Assembly: GCA_002496425.1 (NCBI GenBank)
Contig: DAJS01000006.1
Location: forward strand, 28,586 to 43,939
DNA length: 15,354 nt
Origin: Acidilobaceae archaeon UBA162
Lineage (GTDB): Archaea; Thermoproteota; Thermoprotei_A; Sulfolobales; Acidilobaceae
Direction: 5' to 3'
The notes beneath the pieces were generated by a model, which searched no databases, had not been told where the DNA came from, and saw only the letters and a program-made list of their open reading frames with translations. Of the stretch, positions 6,305 to 13,845 are shown one piece after another. Numbering within the stretch: the first letter of the stretch is position 1; each line of letters begins with the position of its first letter. The position numbers and the translations under genes are program-made.

Positions 6305-7172
6305 TGAGTACGTAATCGAGGGGGCCGTAAGGGCCCTCAGGTCAGTGCCCCTGGTAGTAGACTTGGGGCCCTCGAGTAGCGTCGCCGTCCTCGGCGATGT
6401 CCATGGCTTTGATGACGTGGTAGAGAGGTTTGAGGAGCTGGCAGATGAGTACGGTGTTGATAAGGCTGTAATGCTGGGAGACTACGTGGACAGAGGCCCC
6501 TCTAGCCTTCAAACCATAATCGATGTGCTCCGCCTTGTGACCTCAGATCCGCAGAGATTCATAGCTATAAGGGGTGACCACGAGGATCCAAGGATGAACG
6601 AGAGTTACGGCTTCTACGAGGAGGTCCTCTACATGCAAGCCGAGGGCCTCTACCAGAGGGTAGTGGATGCGTACTCCCACATGCCCATAGCAGCGGTGGG
6701 CATGGGAGCCTTCATGGCCCATGGGGGAATACCATGCATGGACTGCTCGAGGCCTGACGTGCCGCTCACCCTTGAACAGCTGCGCTCCTACTCTGACGTG
6801 AAGGGCACCAGGAGGTATCTAAGGTTTGACGACCCTGTGTTACTCCAGATCGCCTGGAACGACCCAGACCCCTCAGCAAAGTACTTCGAGTCTGACGTAA
6901 GGGGCCCTGGCATATACTACTACGGCAGGCTCGCCTGGTCCTCCTTCCTCAAGGCCAACAGGCTAAGGCTCATAGTGAGAGGACATGAGGTCGTAGATGG
7001 TTTCATGGCCTACAGAAGGGACGGAAGGCCCCTGACGGTAAAGTGCGACCAGAGGGTTGACATGGCCGAGTTGGACGGCGGCGTGGTAACCGTATTCTCC
7101 AGCAGGTACCACGGGGGCCGCTCGGGGGCCCTGATAGTCGACGAGGACGGCATGACGCTCAAGTGCCTCTGA
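6243..7172 (+). CDS. PPP-family serine/threonine protein phosphatase (archaeal PP1-like)
   Basis: Metal-dependent phosphoprotein phosphatase. The conserved PPP motifs are present in order: GDVHG (51-55), GDYVDRG (79-85), RGDHED (110-115), AHGG (159-162) and RGHE (246-249). The usual Asn of GNHE is Asp here (Asp112), while the neighbouring His is kept. Length is 309 residues, normal for archaeal members. ATG 6243 is the only standard start before the conserved region and lies 62 bases inside cysO; family alignment would also allow a later non-standard start near 6291, since the first 20 residues look poorly conserved. The overlap suggests translation coupled to cysO. Targets are unknown; no kinase gene is in the window. 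Confidence 0.85.
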   Translation: MELSTWISTYLIWGRALRAADEYVIEGAVRALRSVPLVVDLGPSSSVAVLGDVHGFDDVVERFEELADEYGVDKAVMLGDYVDRGPSSLQTIIDVLRLVTSDPQRFIAIRGDHEDPRMNESYGFYEEVLYMQAEGLYQRVVDAYSHMPIAAVGMGAFMAHGGIPCMDCSRPDVPLTLEQLRSYSDVKGTRRYLRFDDPVLLQIAWNDPDPSAKYFESDVRGPGIYYYGRLAWSSFLKANRLRLIVRGHEVVDGFMAYRRDGRPLTVKCDQRVDMAELDGGVVTVFSSRYHGGRSGALIVDEDGMTLKCL

Positions 7173-7273
7173 GCTCCTGATGCCTAGGCCTCGAGCTGAT
7201 TTAGCCCAGATATGGTATTACTGGCACTGACACAGGATAGGGAGCTGGGCTGACAGCGTCGGAAGGGGCCAGG

Positions 7274-7804
7274 TTGGGCCAGCAGGAGAAGACCATAACC
7301 AAGGAGGAGCTGGATGCATATCTGAGGAGGAGAGTTGAGGAGCTGGAGGAGGAGCTGAGGAGCCTCAAGGCCCTCCTGGAGTACATCGAGGACGCTGGGA
7401 GGCAGAGCCCCACGGAGAGGGCTGAGGACGTCAAGGTTGGCAGGAGGAGGGTCGCCAGGATACTGAGGGGCGAGGGGTATGTGAGGGCAGCACCCGAGGT
7501 GCCCATGGCGTTACCTAAGGAGATAAGGGAGTACCTGGAGACTGTTGAGGGCGAGATAAGGGCCTACCAGGCCAGGTCAGGCCAACAGGAGGGCGAGGGG
7601 GTCAAGCTTAGCATCAAGGAGAGGCCTGACGGCACTGTCGCCGAGGTCAAGTTCGACGGGCTCTACACAACGCTGGAGGTTCTGAAGGCCAAGGCAGCGC
7701 TGAAGTATGCCATGGAGGTCTCCTATGACGTCTACAAGGCCCAGTCCAAGGGTGAGGACGAGCATGAGATAGAGGACGAGGGCGCAGAGGACAGGGAGGG
7801 CTGA
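7274..7804 (+). CDS. Coiled-coil protein of unknown function
   Basis: I do not recognise this family. The 176-residue product is highly charged. Residues 9-46 form a likely coiled coil rich in Leu and Glu (repeats such as VEELEEELRSLKALLEY). A basic stretch GRRRVARILRG follows at about 56-66, which could bind nucleic acid, then a second helical segment, a short beta-like region KLSIKERPDGTVAEVKF, a long helix, and an acidic tail ending EDEHEIEDEGAEDREG. No membrane segment or cysteine is seen. The TTG start follows GGAAGGGG (7261-7268) with good spacing. The gap of 101 bases from the phosphatase stop holds weak A/T-rich patches but no clear TATA box. The gene may share its transcript with the phosphatase. 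Confidence 0.75.
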   Translation: MGQQEKTITKEELDAYLRRRVEELEEELRSLKALLEYIEDAGRQSPTERAEDVKVGRRRVARILRGEGYVRAAPEVPMALPKEIREYLETVEGEIRAYQARSGQQEGEGVKLSIKERPDGTVAEVKFDGLYTTLEVLKAKAALKYAMEVSYDVYKAQSKGEDEHEIEDEGAEDREG

Positions 7805-7823
7805 GGCCCTACACTTACCTGCC

Positions 7824-7831
7824 CTAAATAG
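7824..7831 (+). promoter_or_regulatory. TATA box of nfo
   Basis: Reads CTAAATAG, centred about 37 bases before TTG 7865, placing transcription start near 7854 and a leader of about 11 bases that includes CAGGGCAGG. Confidence 0.42.
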
Positions 7832-7864
7832 CCTCCGGAACCTAAAGGGCGCTCAGGGCAGGGC

Positions 7865-8701
7865 TTGGGCAGGCTTCGCTTTGGGCCAGCTGGTAAACCC
7901 ACTAACTTCAAGGGGGGCTATGAAGAGGTTCCCGCGATCCTGAAGCAGATGGGGCTAGACGCTCTTGAGTATGAGGCCGTCAGGGGCGTGAGGGTCACCA
8001 AGGAGCAGGCGGAGGCCATAGGCAGGGCAGCCAGAGAGAACGATGTAGTCCTTAGCATGCATGCGCCTTACTTTATAAACCTGGCCAGCCCCGAGCAGGA
8101 CACAGTGACCAAGAGCATCGAGAGGCTCAGGGAGTCAGCTCTGGCCTCAGAGGCCATGGGGGCCTATGCTGTCGTCTTCCACCCCGGCTACATAAAGGGT
8201 AACAGCAGCAGGGAGGAGGCGCTCCAGAGGGTCATAGATGCCCTAGGACAGCTGCTGGACTCCCTGGACCTCAAGGTTGCATGGCTGGCCCCCGAGACCA
8301 CTGGTAAGGTGTCTCAGGTGGGCGATATCGATGAGACCATAAGGATATGCCAGTCCCATGAAAGGCTCAGACCCGCCGTTGACTGGGCTCACCTCCACGC
8401 CAGGGCTGAGGGGAAGGCGATACTAAGCGTTGATGAGGTAGTAAACATAATCGAGAGGATAGAGAAGGAGCTGGGGAGCTGGGCGGTGAGACCTCTTCAC
8501 ACGCACTTCTCAAGGATAGAGTACGGCAAGGGGGGTGAGAGGGAGCATCACACGCTTGCTGAGAAGGACTACGGGCCAGAGTGGGAGATAGTCTGCAGGG
8601 CCTATGTGGAGACCGGCATAGATGCAGTGGTGATAAGTGAGAGCCCTATACTGGAGCAGGATTCCCTGGTTATGAAGTCAACATGTCAAAAGTACCTTTA
8701 G
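7865..8701 (+). CDS. nfo: Endonuclease IV (AP endonuclease, Xylose isomerase-like TIM barrel)
   Basis: Cuts DNA 5' of abasic sites in base-excision repair. The 278-residue product shows the metal-ligand segments of Nfo in order: SMHAPYFINL (His66), VFHPGY (His106), APETTGK (Glu144), VDWAHLHA (Asp173, His176), LHTHFSRIEY (His212/His214), GEREHHTL (His228/229) and ISESP (Glu259). Length is close to bacterial Nfo (about 285). The protein starts directly with GRLRFGPAGKP, typical of archaeal members, and TTG 7865 fits the promoter spacing. The TAG stop overlaps the TAA stop of the convergent zinc-ribbon gene by four bases. Other TIM-barrel sugar isomerases share the fold, but the full ligand set favours Nfo. 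Confidence 0.9.
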   Translation: MGRLRFGPAGKPTNFKGGYEEVPAILKQMGLDALEYEAVRGVRVTKEQAEAIGRAARENDVVLSMHAPYFINLASPEQDTVTKSIERLRESALASEAMGAYAVVFHPGYIKGNSSREEALQRVIDALGQLLDSLDLKVAWLAPETTGKVSQVGDIDETIRICQSHERLRPAVDWAHLHARAEGKAILSVDEVVNIIERIEKELGSWAVRPLHTHFSRIEYGKGGEREHHTLAEKDYGPEWEIVCRAYVETGIDAVVISESPILEQDSLVMKSTCQKYL

Positions 8702-8997
8702 CCCGTGGCCTTAGCAGCATCGCGCTGGAGGTCTATTATCTGGGCAGCAAGCCTAACCCTCTCCAGGTAAGCCATGACCTCAGGTATCAGGAGGTACCTC
8801 ATCCTATGGAGGCCCTCCAGGGGCACATAGAGCTCGCCGGCGTCCCTGTAACCACAGACCTCGCAGGTGAACGAGTATGTTATCCTTACGTACCTCTCTC
8901 CATCCCTGTCAACGGGGCCTTCTATAGTGTACCTATAGGTCCCTGGCACACCGCATGAGGGGCACAGCGCCGGCCTCTGAATAGTCCTGGGCTCCAC
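8698..8997 (-). CDS. ZPR1-like zinc-ribbon protein
   Basis: Small protein of 99 residues with one zinc ribbon: CPSC (Cys12, Cys15) and CEVC (Cys45, Cys48), with a beta-rich spacer between. The pattern FTCEVCGYRDAGEL after the second pair resembles the zinc finger of ZPR1 proteins (CxxCGYR followed by an acidic residue), but the protein is shorter than usual archaeal ZPR1, and the C-terminal half is a plain helix. A role in translation factor binding or transcription would be a guess. GTG 8997 is the start; a TATA box CTTAATAC lies about 34 bases upstream. It is divergent from tmcA and convergent with nfo, sharing a TTAG overlap with the latter. Confidence 0.82.
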   Translation of the reverse strand: MEPRTIQRPALCPSCGVPGTYRYTIEGPVDRDGERYVRITYSFTCEVCGYRDAGELYVPLEGLHRMRYLLIPEVMAYLERVRLAAQIIDLQRDAAKATG

Positions 8998-9027
8998 GGG
9001 ACCCCCAAGGGGTTTCTCTGACGCTAG

Positions 9028-9035
9028 GTATTAAG
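9028..9035 (-). promoter_or_regulatory. TATA box of the zinc-ribbon gene
   Basis: The minus strand reads CTTAATAC, about 34 bases before GTG 8997, with a predicted leader of about 8 bases. It lies about 25 bases from the divergent tmcA TATA box. Confidence 0.5.
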
Positions 9036-9053
9036 GGGGCTGGCCCCTCCGAG

Positions 9054-9063
9054 GCTTATAATC
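9054..9063 (+). promoter_or_regulatory. TATA box of tmcA
   Basis: Reads GCTTATAATC. Its centre is only 7 bases before the TTG at 9065 but about 40 before GTG 9098, so it argues for the later start. Transcription should begin near 9084. Confidence 0.55.
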
Positions 9064-9097
9064 CTTGGACTCCCAAGACACTGCGCCGCCGAGGGCC

Positions 9098-11647
9098 GTG
9101 GTAACCGTGGCGGCCAGGAAGGGGAGACCTGAGGGGCCTCCCGAGAAGCAGGTGGAAGAGGAGCGTAGGGAGCGCATAAGGAGGCAGGCCGAGGAGGCCT
9201 CATACCAGCTCGGCAAGGAGCTGCCGGAGTCCGTGCTGAGGCTGCGCAGGCTTCTGAGGAAGGCCATAAGGGCCTCAATAGCCTCAAGGAAGAGGTTTAT
9301 GGTTGTCGTAAGTGGCTCCGACCCGGTAAAGGTTGGTGTCGCTACAGCAAGCATAATAATATTCTATGAGTCTGTTGTAAGGGGGATCAGAGGCAGATCT
9401 CATATAAGTGTTCTCTACGCCTTTAACGAACAGCATGAGGACTCTCAGCTGAGGAAGGAGCTTGTCAAGAGGTCAGTCAAAGAGCGCTGCAATATAACCA
9501 GACTTACCATAACCAAGGCCGAGGACGCCAGGAGGTACCTGGGCACCACCTACCAGGGCCTAGTGCTTGACCTAGTCAACGACCTCAAGCCCAACAGAAT
9601 CGGGATACTGACTGGCATAGTAGAGGGAGGAGGCTTCATAATACTCCAGGCTCCTGCCTGGGATGACTGGGACACGCAGGTAACAGAGTTCAAGAGCAAC
9701 CTTGTGGTTCCAGGCCATGAACAGCCAAGGCATGTATTCATAACCTGGTTCAAGAAGAAGCTGTTGGAACATAACAGGAACATATTCATAGTTGATCTTG
9801 ACAATGACAGGCTCATAAGTGGGGAGCCCATAGAGCCCACGTTGCCCAAGTCAAGACCAATAATGGTTCCCTCAGACTCCAGGCTGCCTGAGGGACTCTA
9901 CAAGCTAGCACTGACACAGGATCAAGTTGAGGCCATAAGAGTAGCTGAGCAGCTGCTTGAGGAGCCCAAGGAAGGTGCCAGGAAGAAGCTGGTTGTGATA
10001 ACGGCCGACAGGGGCAGGGGGAAGAGCTGTGCCGCTGGCATAGCTATGGTAGGCATAGGGAAGCTCATGGCTGACGGGCGCGGAAGGAAGGTCAGGATCG
10101 TCGTCACGTCACCTGACCTAGAGAACACCCAGAGCCTCATGGAGCTCGCCGCCAGGGCCTTCGAGGCCCTTGACGTTAAGGCAGAGGCTATCAAGGACAG
10201 AGGACTCATAGTAGGCTTCAGGTCGCCTAAGGTAACTATCAAATATGTGATGCCTGACGAGGTTCCCGACGTTAGCGCTGACCTAGTTGTCATAGACGAG
10301 GCCAGCGGGCTACCAGTGCCTCTGCTCCACAGGATATGGAGGTCAAAGTCGAGGATCCTTGTGGCCTCCACTATACATGGCTACGAGGGGGCCGGGAGAG
10401 GCTTCAGCGTCAGATTCCTTGGCGAGGTCAAGTCAGATCCCTTAACAGAGGTCAGGACGTATGAGATGGAGGAGCCAATAAGGTACGCCGCCAACGACCC
10501 GATAGAGGAGTGGCTCTTCGACGTCCTCCTTCTTGACGCTGAACCAGCGGAGCTCGATGAGAAGGACTATGAAGACATAAAGTCCGGAAACCTGAGTTAC
10601 CTAGTCATAGAGCCTGAAGAGCTCTTCTTTAGGAAGGAGAACCTGCTGAGGCAGATATTTGGCATCTATGTCCAGGCCCATTACAGGAATGAGCCCGATG
10701 ACCTAGCCCTCATAGCCGATGCACCGCACTACAGCGTTAGGGCACTGCTGACCTCCTCAGGCAAGGCTGTCTCGGCAGCGCTGCTGGCAGAGGAGGGGGG
10801 CCTTGACCCTGAGACGTCGAGGCTTCTCATGAACCAGGACAAGACAAAGGGAAACATAATACCTGACAGAGTGATAAAGCACCTCAGGTTCCCCGAGTTC
10901 GGGCCAATGAGAGGCTGGCGGATAGTAAGGATAGCGACGCACCCAAAGGTTCAGGACAGGGGCCTGGGCTCGAGGCTCCTGGCGGACATCTATGAGGAGT
11001 CCGTAAAGAGGGGCTACGACTGGGTCGGAAGCGGTTTTGGTGTCAACGAGAGGCTGACACGCTTCTGGACAAGGAACGGGTTCCAGCTGATCCACATAAG
11101 CCCCGACAGGAACCCAGTCAGCGGCGAGTACACCGTTCTTGTCTTAAAGCCCATAAGCCAGGCTGCCAAGGCCTTAACCGAAGCTGCTAGGAGGGAGCTG
11201 AAGGAGAAGCTGCTCGGCAGCCTCCATGACACCTACAGGACCATGGAGCCAGGCGTAGCCGTTGCCCTACTCAAGGCTGCTGGACCCCTTGACAGTGCTA
11301 TTATGCCGCTGAGCAAGCTGAAGCTTCAGAGGCTCTGGGCCTACCTCTATGGCACCATGACCTATGAGACTACCAATGATGTGATAAGGGAGGTAGTCAT
11401 GAGTTACTGGAGGAGGGCACCAATGGACAAGGGAGCAATTGATGAGGTTGAGGAGTTGGCTATAGTAGCCAAGGTCCTTCAGGGCAGGTTCTGGAAGAAC
11501 GTGGCCGCCGAGCTGAACATAGGCTTTGAGGATGCCCTGAGAACAGTTAAGGAGGCCGTAAGAAAGCTTGCAAAGCTCTACTACGGCATCGACGAGGCCT
11601 CATTGGAACCCCTCACCAGCTCTGACCTAGGGGCTCCAGGACCTTAG
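9098..11647 (+). CDS. tmcA: tRNA(Met) cytidine acetyltransferase
   Basis: Acetylates cytidine at N4 in tRNA, and in archaea probably rRNA and other RNAs, using acetyl-CoA and ATP. The 849-residue product has the full domain order: an N-terminal domain (about 40-230), a RecD-like ATPase with Walker A DRGRGKS (304-310) and Walker B VVIDEAS (Asp400, Glu401), a GNAT acetyltransferase domain with the acetyl-CoA loop QDRGLG (619-624), and a C-terminal RNA-binding region. Length fits the family. The frame is open from TTG 9065, but the TATA box at 9054-9063 makes that start unlikely, so GTG 9098 (or GTG 9107) is chosen. The TAG stop overlaps the TAA of the convergent aKMT-like gene by four bases. 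ac4C supports RNA stability at high temperature, which fits a hyperthermophile. Confidence 0.93.
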   Translation: MVTVAARKGRPEGPPEKQVEEERRERIRRQAEEASYQLGKELPESVLRLRRLLRKAIRASIASRKRFMVVVSGSDPVKVGVATASIIIFYESVVRGIRGRSHISVLYAFNEQHEDSQLRKELVKRSVKERCNITRLTITKAEDARRYLGTTYQGLVLDLVNDLKPNRIGILTGIVEGGGFIILQAPAWDDWDTQVTEFKSNLVVPGHEQPRHVFITWFKKKLLEHNRNIFIVDLDNDRLISGEPIEPTLPKSRPIMVPSDSRLPEGLYKLALTQDQVEAIRVAEQLLEEPKEGARKKLVVITADRGRGKSCAAGIAMVGIGKLMADGRGRKVRIVVTSPDLENTQSLMELAARAFEALDVKAEAIKDRGLIVGFRSPKVTIKYVMPDEVPDVSADLVVIDEASGLPVPLLHRIWRSKSRILVASTIHGYEGAGRGFSVRFLGEVKSDPLTEVRTYEMEEPIRYAANDPIEEWLFDVLLLDAEPAELDEKDYEDIKSGNLSYLVIEPEELFFRKENLLRQIFGIYVQAHYRNEPDDLALIADAPHYSVRALLTSSGKAVSAALLAEEGGLDPETSRLLMNQDKTKGNIIPDRVIKHLRFPEFGPMRGWRIVRIATHPKVQDRGLGSRLLADIYEESVKRGYDWVGSGFGVNERLTRFWTRNGFQLIHISPDRNPVSGEYTVLVLKPISQAAKALTEAARRELKEKLLGSLHDTYRTMEPGVAVALLKAAGPLDSAIMPLSKLKLQRLWAYLYGTMTYETTNDVIREVVMSYWRRAPMDKGAIDEVEELAIVAKVLQGRFWKNVAAELNIGFEDALRTVKEAVRKLAKLYYGIDEASLEPLTSSDLGAPGP

Positions 11648-12132
11648 ACGTCTGAGACCCCAATGACGTAGACGTAGAGGGTCCTCTGCCAGCCTCCCTT
11701 GTCACCCACCACCTTAACCGGCTTCCAGCCCGGTATCTGGAAGTCCAGAGTCACAACCCTGGTCCCAGGCCTAAGCTCCTGTTTGAGCTTTGGTTTCAGT
11801 GCCTCGTTGACGCTGGTCAGCAGATACATGTAGACTACTGTGGCATCACTTATTGGCACCTTGAAGAAATCACCATGTACTATCTCAACACGGCCCTCGA
11901 GCCCCTCCCTCTTTATTCTCTCAATAGACTCCTTGTAAAGTTCGTCCCTCAGCTCAACGCCCACGGCCTTCTTTATCGGGTACCTCTTGGCGGCCTCGGC
12001 TACTATCCTTCCGTCACCCGAGCCCAGGTCGTAGAACACATCACCATCCTTAAGGTCTAGCGCCTCGAACACCAGGTCAAGCACCTCGTACCTCGTTGGT
12101 ACGAAGGGTACTGATGGCCCTCCTAACGCCAT
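11644..12132 (-). CDS. aKMT-like archaeal protein lysine methyltransferase
   Basis: Class I SAM-dependent methyltransferase. It closely resembles the Sulfolobus aKMT, a broad-specificity enzyme that methylates lysines of Cren7, MCM and many other proteins. Shared segments are VPFVPTRYEVL near the start, the SAM motif YDLGSGDGR (34-42), KKAVGVEL, VHGDFF, ATVVYMYLLTSVNEALKPKL, ELRPGTRVV and the C-terminal strand LYVYVIG. From ATG 12132 the product has 162 residues, against about 161 in Sulfolobus, and begins close to the VPxVPT motif; the ribosome-binding site GGGTGGATAGGG precedes it. GTG 12174 and TTG 12165 are in frame but would add 14 or 11 residues without a family counterpart. Its targets here are unknown. 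Confidence 0.88.
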   Translation of the reverse strand: MALGGPSVPFVPTRYEVLDLVFEALDLKDGDVFYDLGSGDGRIVAEAAKRYPIKKAVGVELRDELYKESIERIKREGLEGRVEIVHGDFFKVPISDATVVYMYLLTSVNEALKPKLKQELRPGTRVVTLDFQIPGWKPVKVVGDKGGWQRTLYVYVIGVSDV

Positions 12133-12206
12133 CCCTATCCACCCTAGGTCCTCATTCAGATCCAACCCTAACACGCCCTAACTTATGCTTTATTACAGGG
12201 CTGGCC

Positions 12207-12214
12207 TAAATTTA
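12207..12214 (-). promoter_or_regulatory. Candidate TATA box of the aKMT-like gene
   Basis: The minus strand reads TAAATTTA, between the flavin reductase stop and the aKMT start. It predicts a transcript start near 12184 and a leader of about 52 bases to ATG 12132. A second A/T-rich element at 12187-12195 would give a leader of about 33 bases. The choice is uncertain. Confidence 0.35.
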
Positions 12215-12226
12215 TGCAGCTCCTAG

Positions 12227-12709
12227 CTAGCAGCCATAGAGGCTCGTGTAGGAGCGGTTATGGTACAACAGGGGACACTTAACATCGAGAGCCTCTCCAT
12301 CTATGACCTCACCGATGACTATTGAGTGGTCCCCTCCATCGTAGATAGCCCACCGCCTGGCCACGAGGCGGGGCCTCGGAAGAGGCACATAGGGGCCGTA
12401 CTTGTCCTCCATGAAGCCAGATTGCCTGAGCTTGTCGAGGGGGTCGCTGGACTGCGTCATCAGTCTCGCCAGCCACTCGTCCTCCTTTGCCAGCAGCATC
12501 ACTATAAAGTGTCTGGCGCTCACCATGGCCTCATGACTCCTCGAGCCCTTGTCAACAGCCACCATAATGAGCGGCGGGCTCAGGCTTATGCTGGTGACAG
12601 CGCTGGCCGTGAAGGCAGCGTAGCTGCCCCCTGGGCTCCTGGCGGTGACAACATAGACCTGCTGGGCAGCCCCCCTCATGAACGCCTTGACCAGCTCTGC
12701 AGCCTCCAA
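12227..12709 (-). CDS. Flavin reductase-like domain protein (FMN-binding split barrel)
   Basis: The 160-residue product matches the flavin reductase-like family (HpaC/RutF/NADH:FMN oxidoreductase type). Recognisable parts are VYVVTARSPGG near residue 18, the FMN-binding stretch FTASAVTSISLSPPLIMVAV (33-52), then RSHEAM (58-62), GDHSIVIGEV (126-135) and PLLYHNRSY (147-154). Such proteins reduce FMN or FAD with NAD(P)H and pass it to a monooxygenase, or simply bind flavin; no partner oxygenase is in the window. TTG 12709 is the start: a TATA box lies about 33 bases upstream, leaving a leader of about 8 bases. It reads in the same direction as the aKMT-like gene, about 94 bases away, probably as a separate unit. 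Confidence 0.85.
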   Translation of the reverse strand: MEAAELVKAFMRGAAQQVYVVTARSPGGSYAAFTASAVTSISLSPPLIMVAVDKGSRSHEAMVSARHFIVMLLAKEDEWLARLMTQSSDPLDKLRQSGFMEDKYGPYVPLPRPRLVARRWAIYDGGDHSIVIGEVIDGEALDVKCPLLYHNRSYTSLYGC

Positions 12710-12738
12710 GCTGGTCCCAGGGGCTGGCAGTGCCCTAG

Positions 12739-12746
12739 GTTATAGC
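12739..12746 (-). promoter_or_regulatory. TATA box of the flavin reductase-like gene
   Basis: The minus strand reads GCTATAAC, about 33 bases before TTG 12709. The rest of the gap up to 12900 has no gene that I can support. Confidence 0.48.
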
Positions 12747-12900
12747 TTTAGGACGTTATGAGTCCAGTGCGCCAGGCCCATGAGCTAGGGTCACGGCCTG
12801 AGGCATGATGAGGTGCAGGACTTGGCGAGGCCTGGCGGGTGTTACCTGGCAGGTTTCCCTCTAGGCCCTGGGATCAGTAACCATATGCTGGGGGTCTGAG

Positions 12901-13155
12901 GTGACCCTACAGGCCATACAGCAAGCTGTGGGCACCCTGTTCGGCCACATGCCAGCCCAGAGCCTGTGGTCTGGGCTCGGCTACGCCTTCGTTATTATAG
13001 GCATAGCCATGCTGCTGGGGATAGCAGTAGTAGGGGGTTCCGTGCTACTAGCCAGGGGCGTGAAGGCTATAGGAAACATGACTCCAGGAAGCTTCGTGGC
13101 CCTGCTGCTGGGCATTGGTGTTGTCTTTATACTCGTTGGGGTACTACTGCCCTAA
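12901..13155 (+). CDS. Small two-helix membrane protein, unknown function
   Basis: An 84-residue product with two strongly hydrophobic helices at about 25-51 and 65-83, joined by a short basic loop (LARGVKAIGNM). Helix 1 is Gly-rich (GIAMLLGIAVVGGSV). It lies beside atpD and superficially looks like an ATP synthase c subunit, but neither helix carries the Glu or Asp needed for proton binding, so that role is rejected. GTG 12901 follows GGGGGTCTGAG; no clear TATA box lies at the usual distance. The gene is convergent with atpD, and its TAA overlaps the atpD TAG by four bases, which supports it as a real gene. Confidence 0.68.
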   Translation: MTLQAIQQAVGTLFGHMPAQSLWSGLGYAFVIIGIAMLLGIAVVGGSVLLARGVKAIGNMTPGSFVALLLGIGVVFILVGVLLP

Positions 13156-13814
13156 GCGCTCCGCCCTGCCACGGCTCTGGCCTCCTCGGCCACAGCAAGC
13201 CTTCTTTTGAGGTGCTTGAGCCTGACAAAGTCCTCCCTAGCCCTCTCGTCGAGCACCATGGCTATAAACTTCATGGCCTTCTCGTAGCTTGGCAGTATGA
13301 CGTAGTCAAGGGCGTTTATGAGCCTCTGGGTCTCCCTGAGCTCGTCTATGAGCCTCATGATAGTCTCCTGGTACTGGGCCAGCTTAAGTATTGCAGGGAG
13401 CTGCTCCCTGAGCATAAGGTATGCCAAGACCAGATCAGGGGAAGTGCCCGGGGGCAGGGGAGGGCTAGGTATCGAGTCTGCAACAAGCGTAAAGGTCGGA
13501 GTCCTCACTGAGAACATTACGGATGTGCCTACCCTTACCCTCAGTCCCTCCTTAACCGATTGCGAGTAGGCCCAGGTCCTCTCCGGCCCCTCTGCGGCCT
13601 CCCCCCTATAGAACGACGTGTATATGGGCTCCAGGGCGGCGAAGACCTCCTTCTGGTACCTGTTGTAGTCCTCAGCCACGCTCCTTATGAAGTGAAGGAG
13701 GACCTCCCTCTTCTCCTCCATAACCCTTCTTATCCTCCTTACTGTGGCGTATTCCCTCCTCAGCCTGATCAGGTTTATCTTGGTTGGGAGTGTGGCCCTG
13801 ACGTCAATTGCCAA
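13152..13814 (-). CDS. atpD: A-type ATP synthase subunit D
   Basis: Central stalk subunit of the archaeal A1Ao ATP synthase, linking rotation of the membrane ring to the catalytic head. The 220-residue product has the family start ATLPTKINLIRLRREY and long helical hairpin segments at both ends (about 20-75 and 135-210), as expected for the D/gamma-like coiled coil. TTG 13814 is chosen because a TATA box lies about 38 bases upstream and GGAGAG precedes the codon; the GTG at 13844 lies only 8 bases from the TATA centre and cannot belong to that transcript. No other ATP synthase gene is in the window, so this subunit seems to be encoded apart from the main cluster. Confidence 0.9.
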   Translation of the reverse strand: MAIDVRATLPTKINLIRLRREYATVRRIRRVMEEKREVLLHFIRSVAEDYNRYQKEVFAALEPIYTSFYRGEAAEGPERTWAYSQSVKEGLRVRVGTSVMFSVRTPTFTLVADSIPSPPLPPGTSPDLVLAYLMLREQLPAILKLAQYQETIMRLIDELRETQRLINALDYVILPSYEKAMKFIAMVLDERAREDFVRLKHLKRRLAVAEEARAVAGRSA

Positions 13815-13845
13815 GGGGGACTCTCCTGAGGGCCTGGACCTCACC

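Noticed and set aside
9065..9097. TTG 9065 as the tmcA start
   Set aside because: It is only 7 bases from the centre of the TATA box, so it cannot be in the transcript made from that promoter.
9922..10371. Minus-strand frame of 149 codons opposite tmcA
   Set aside because: Ser/Leu-rich shadow of the tmcA ATPase domain, with no ribosome-binding site or family match.
12755..12835. C/D box guide RNA
   Set aside because: Only the inner CTGA and ATGATGA look good; the outer C and D boxes are degenerate and no closing stem was seen, so it is listed only as a weak finding.
12901..13155. ATP synthase c/K subunit beside atpD
   Set aside because: Neither membrane helix has the Glu or Asp required for ion binding, and the gene is on the opposite strand to atpD.
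12966..13511. Plus-strand frame of 181 codons across the small membrane protein gene and atpD
   Set aside because: It runs out of frame through two genes and has low-quality composition.
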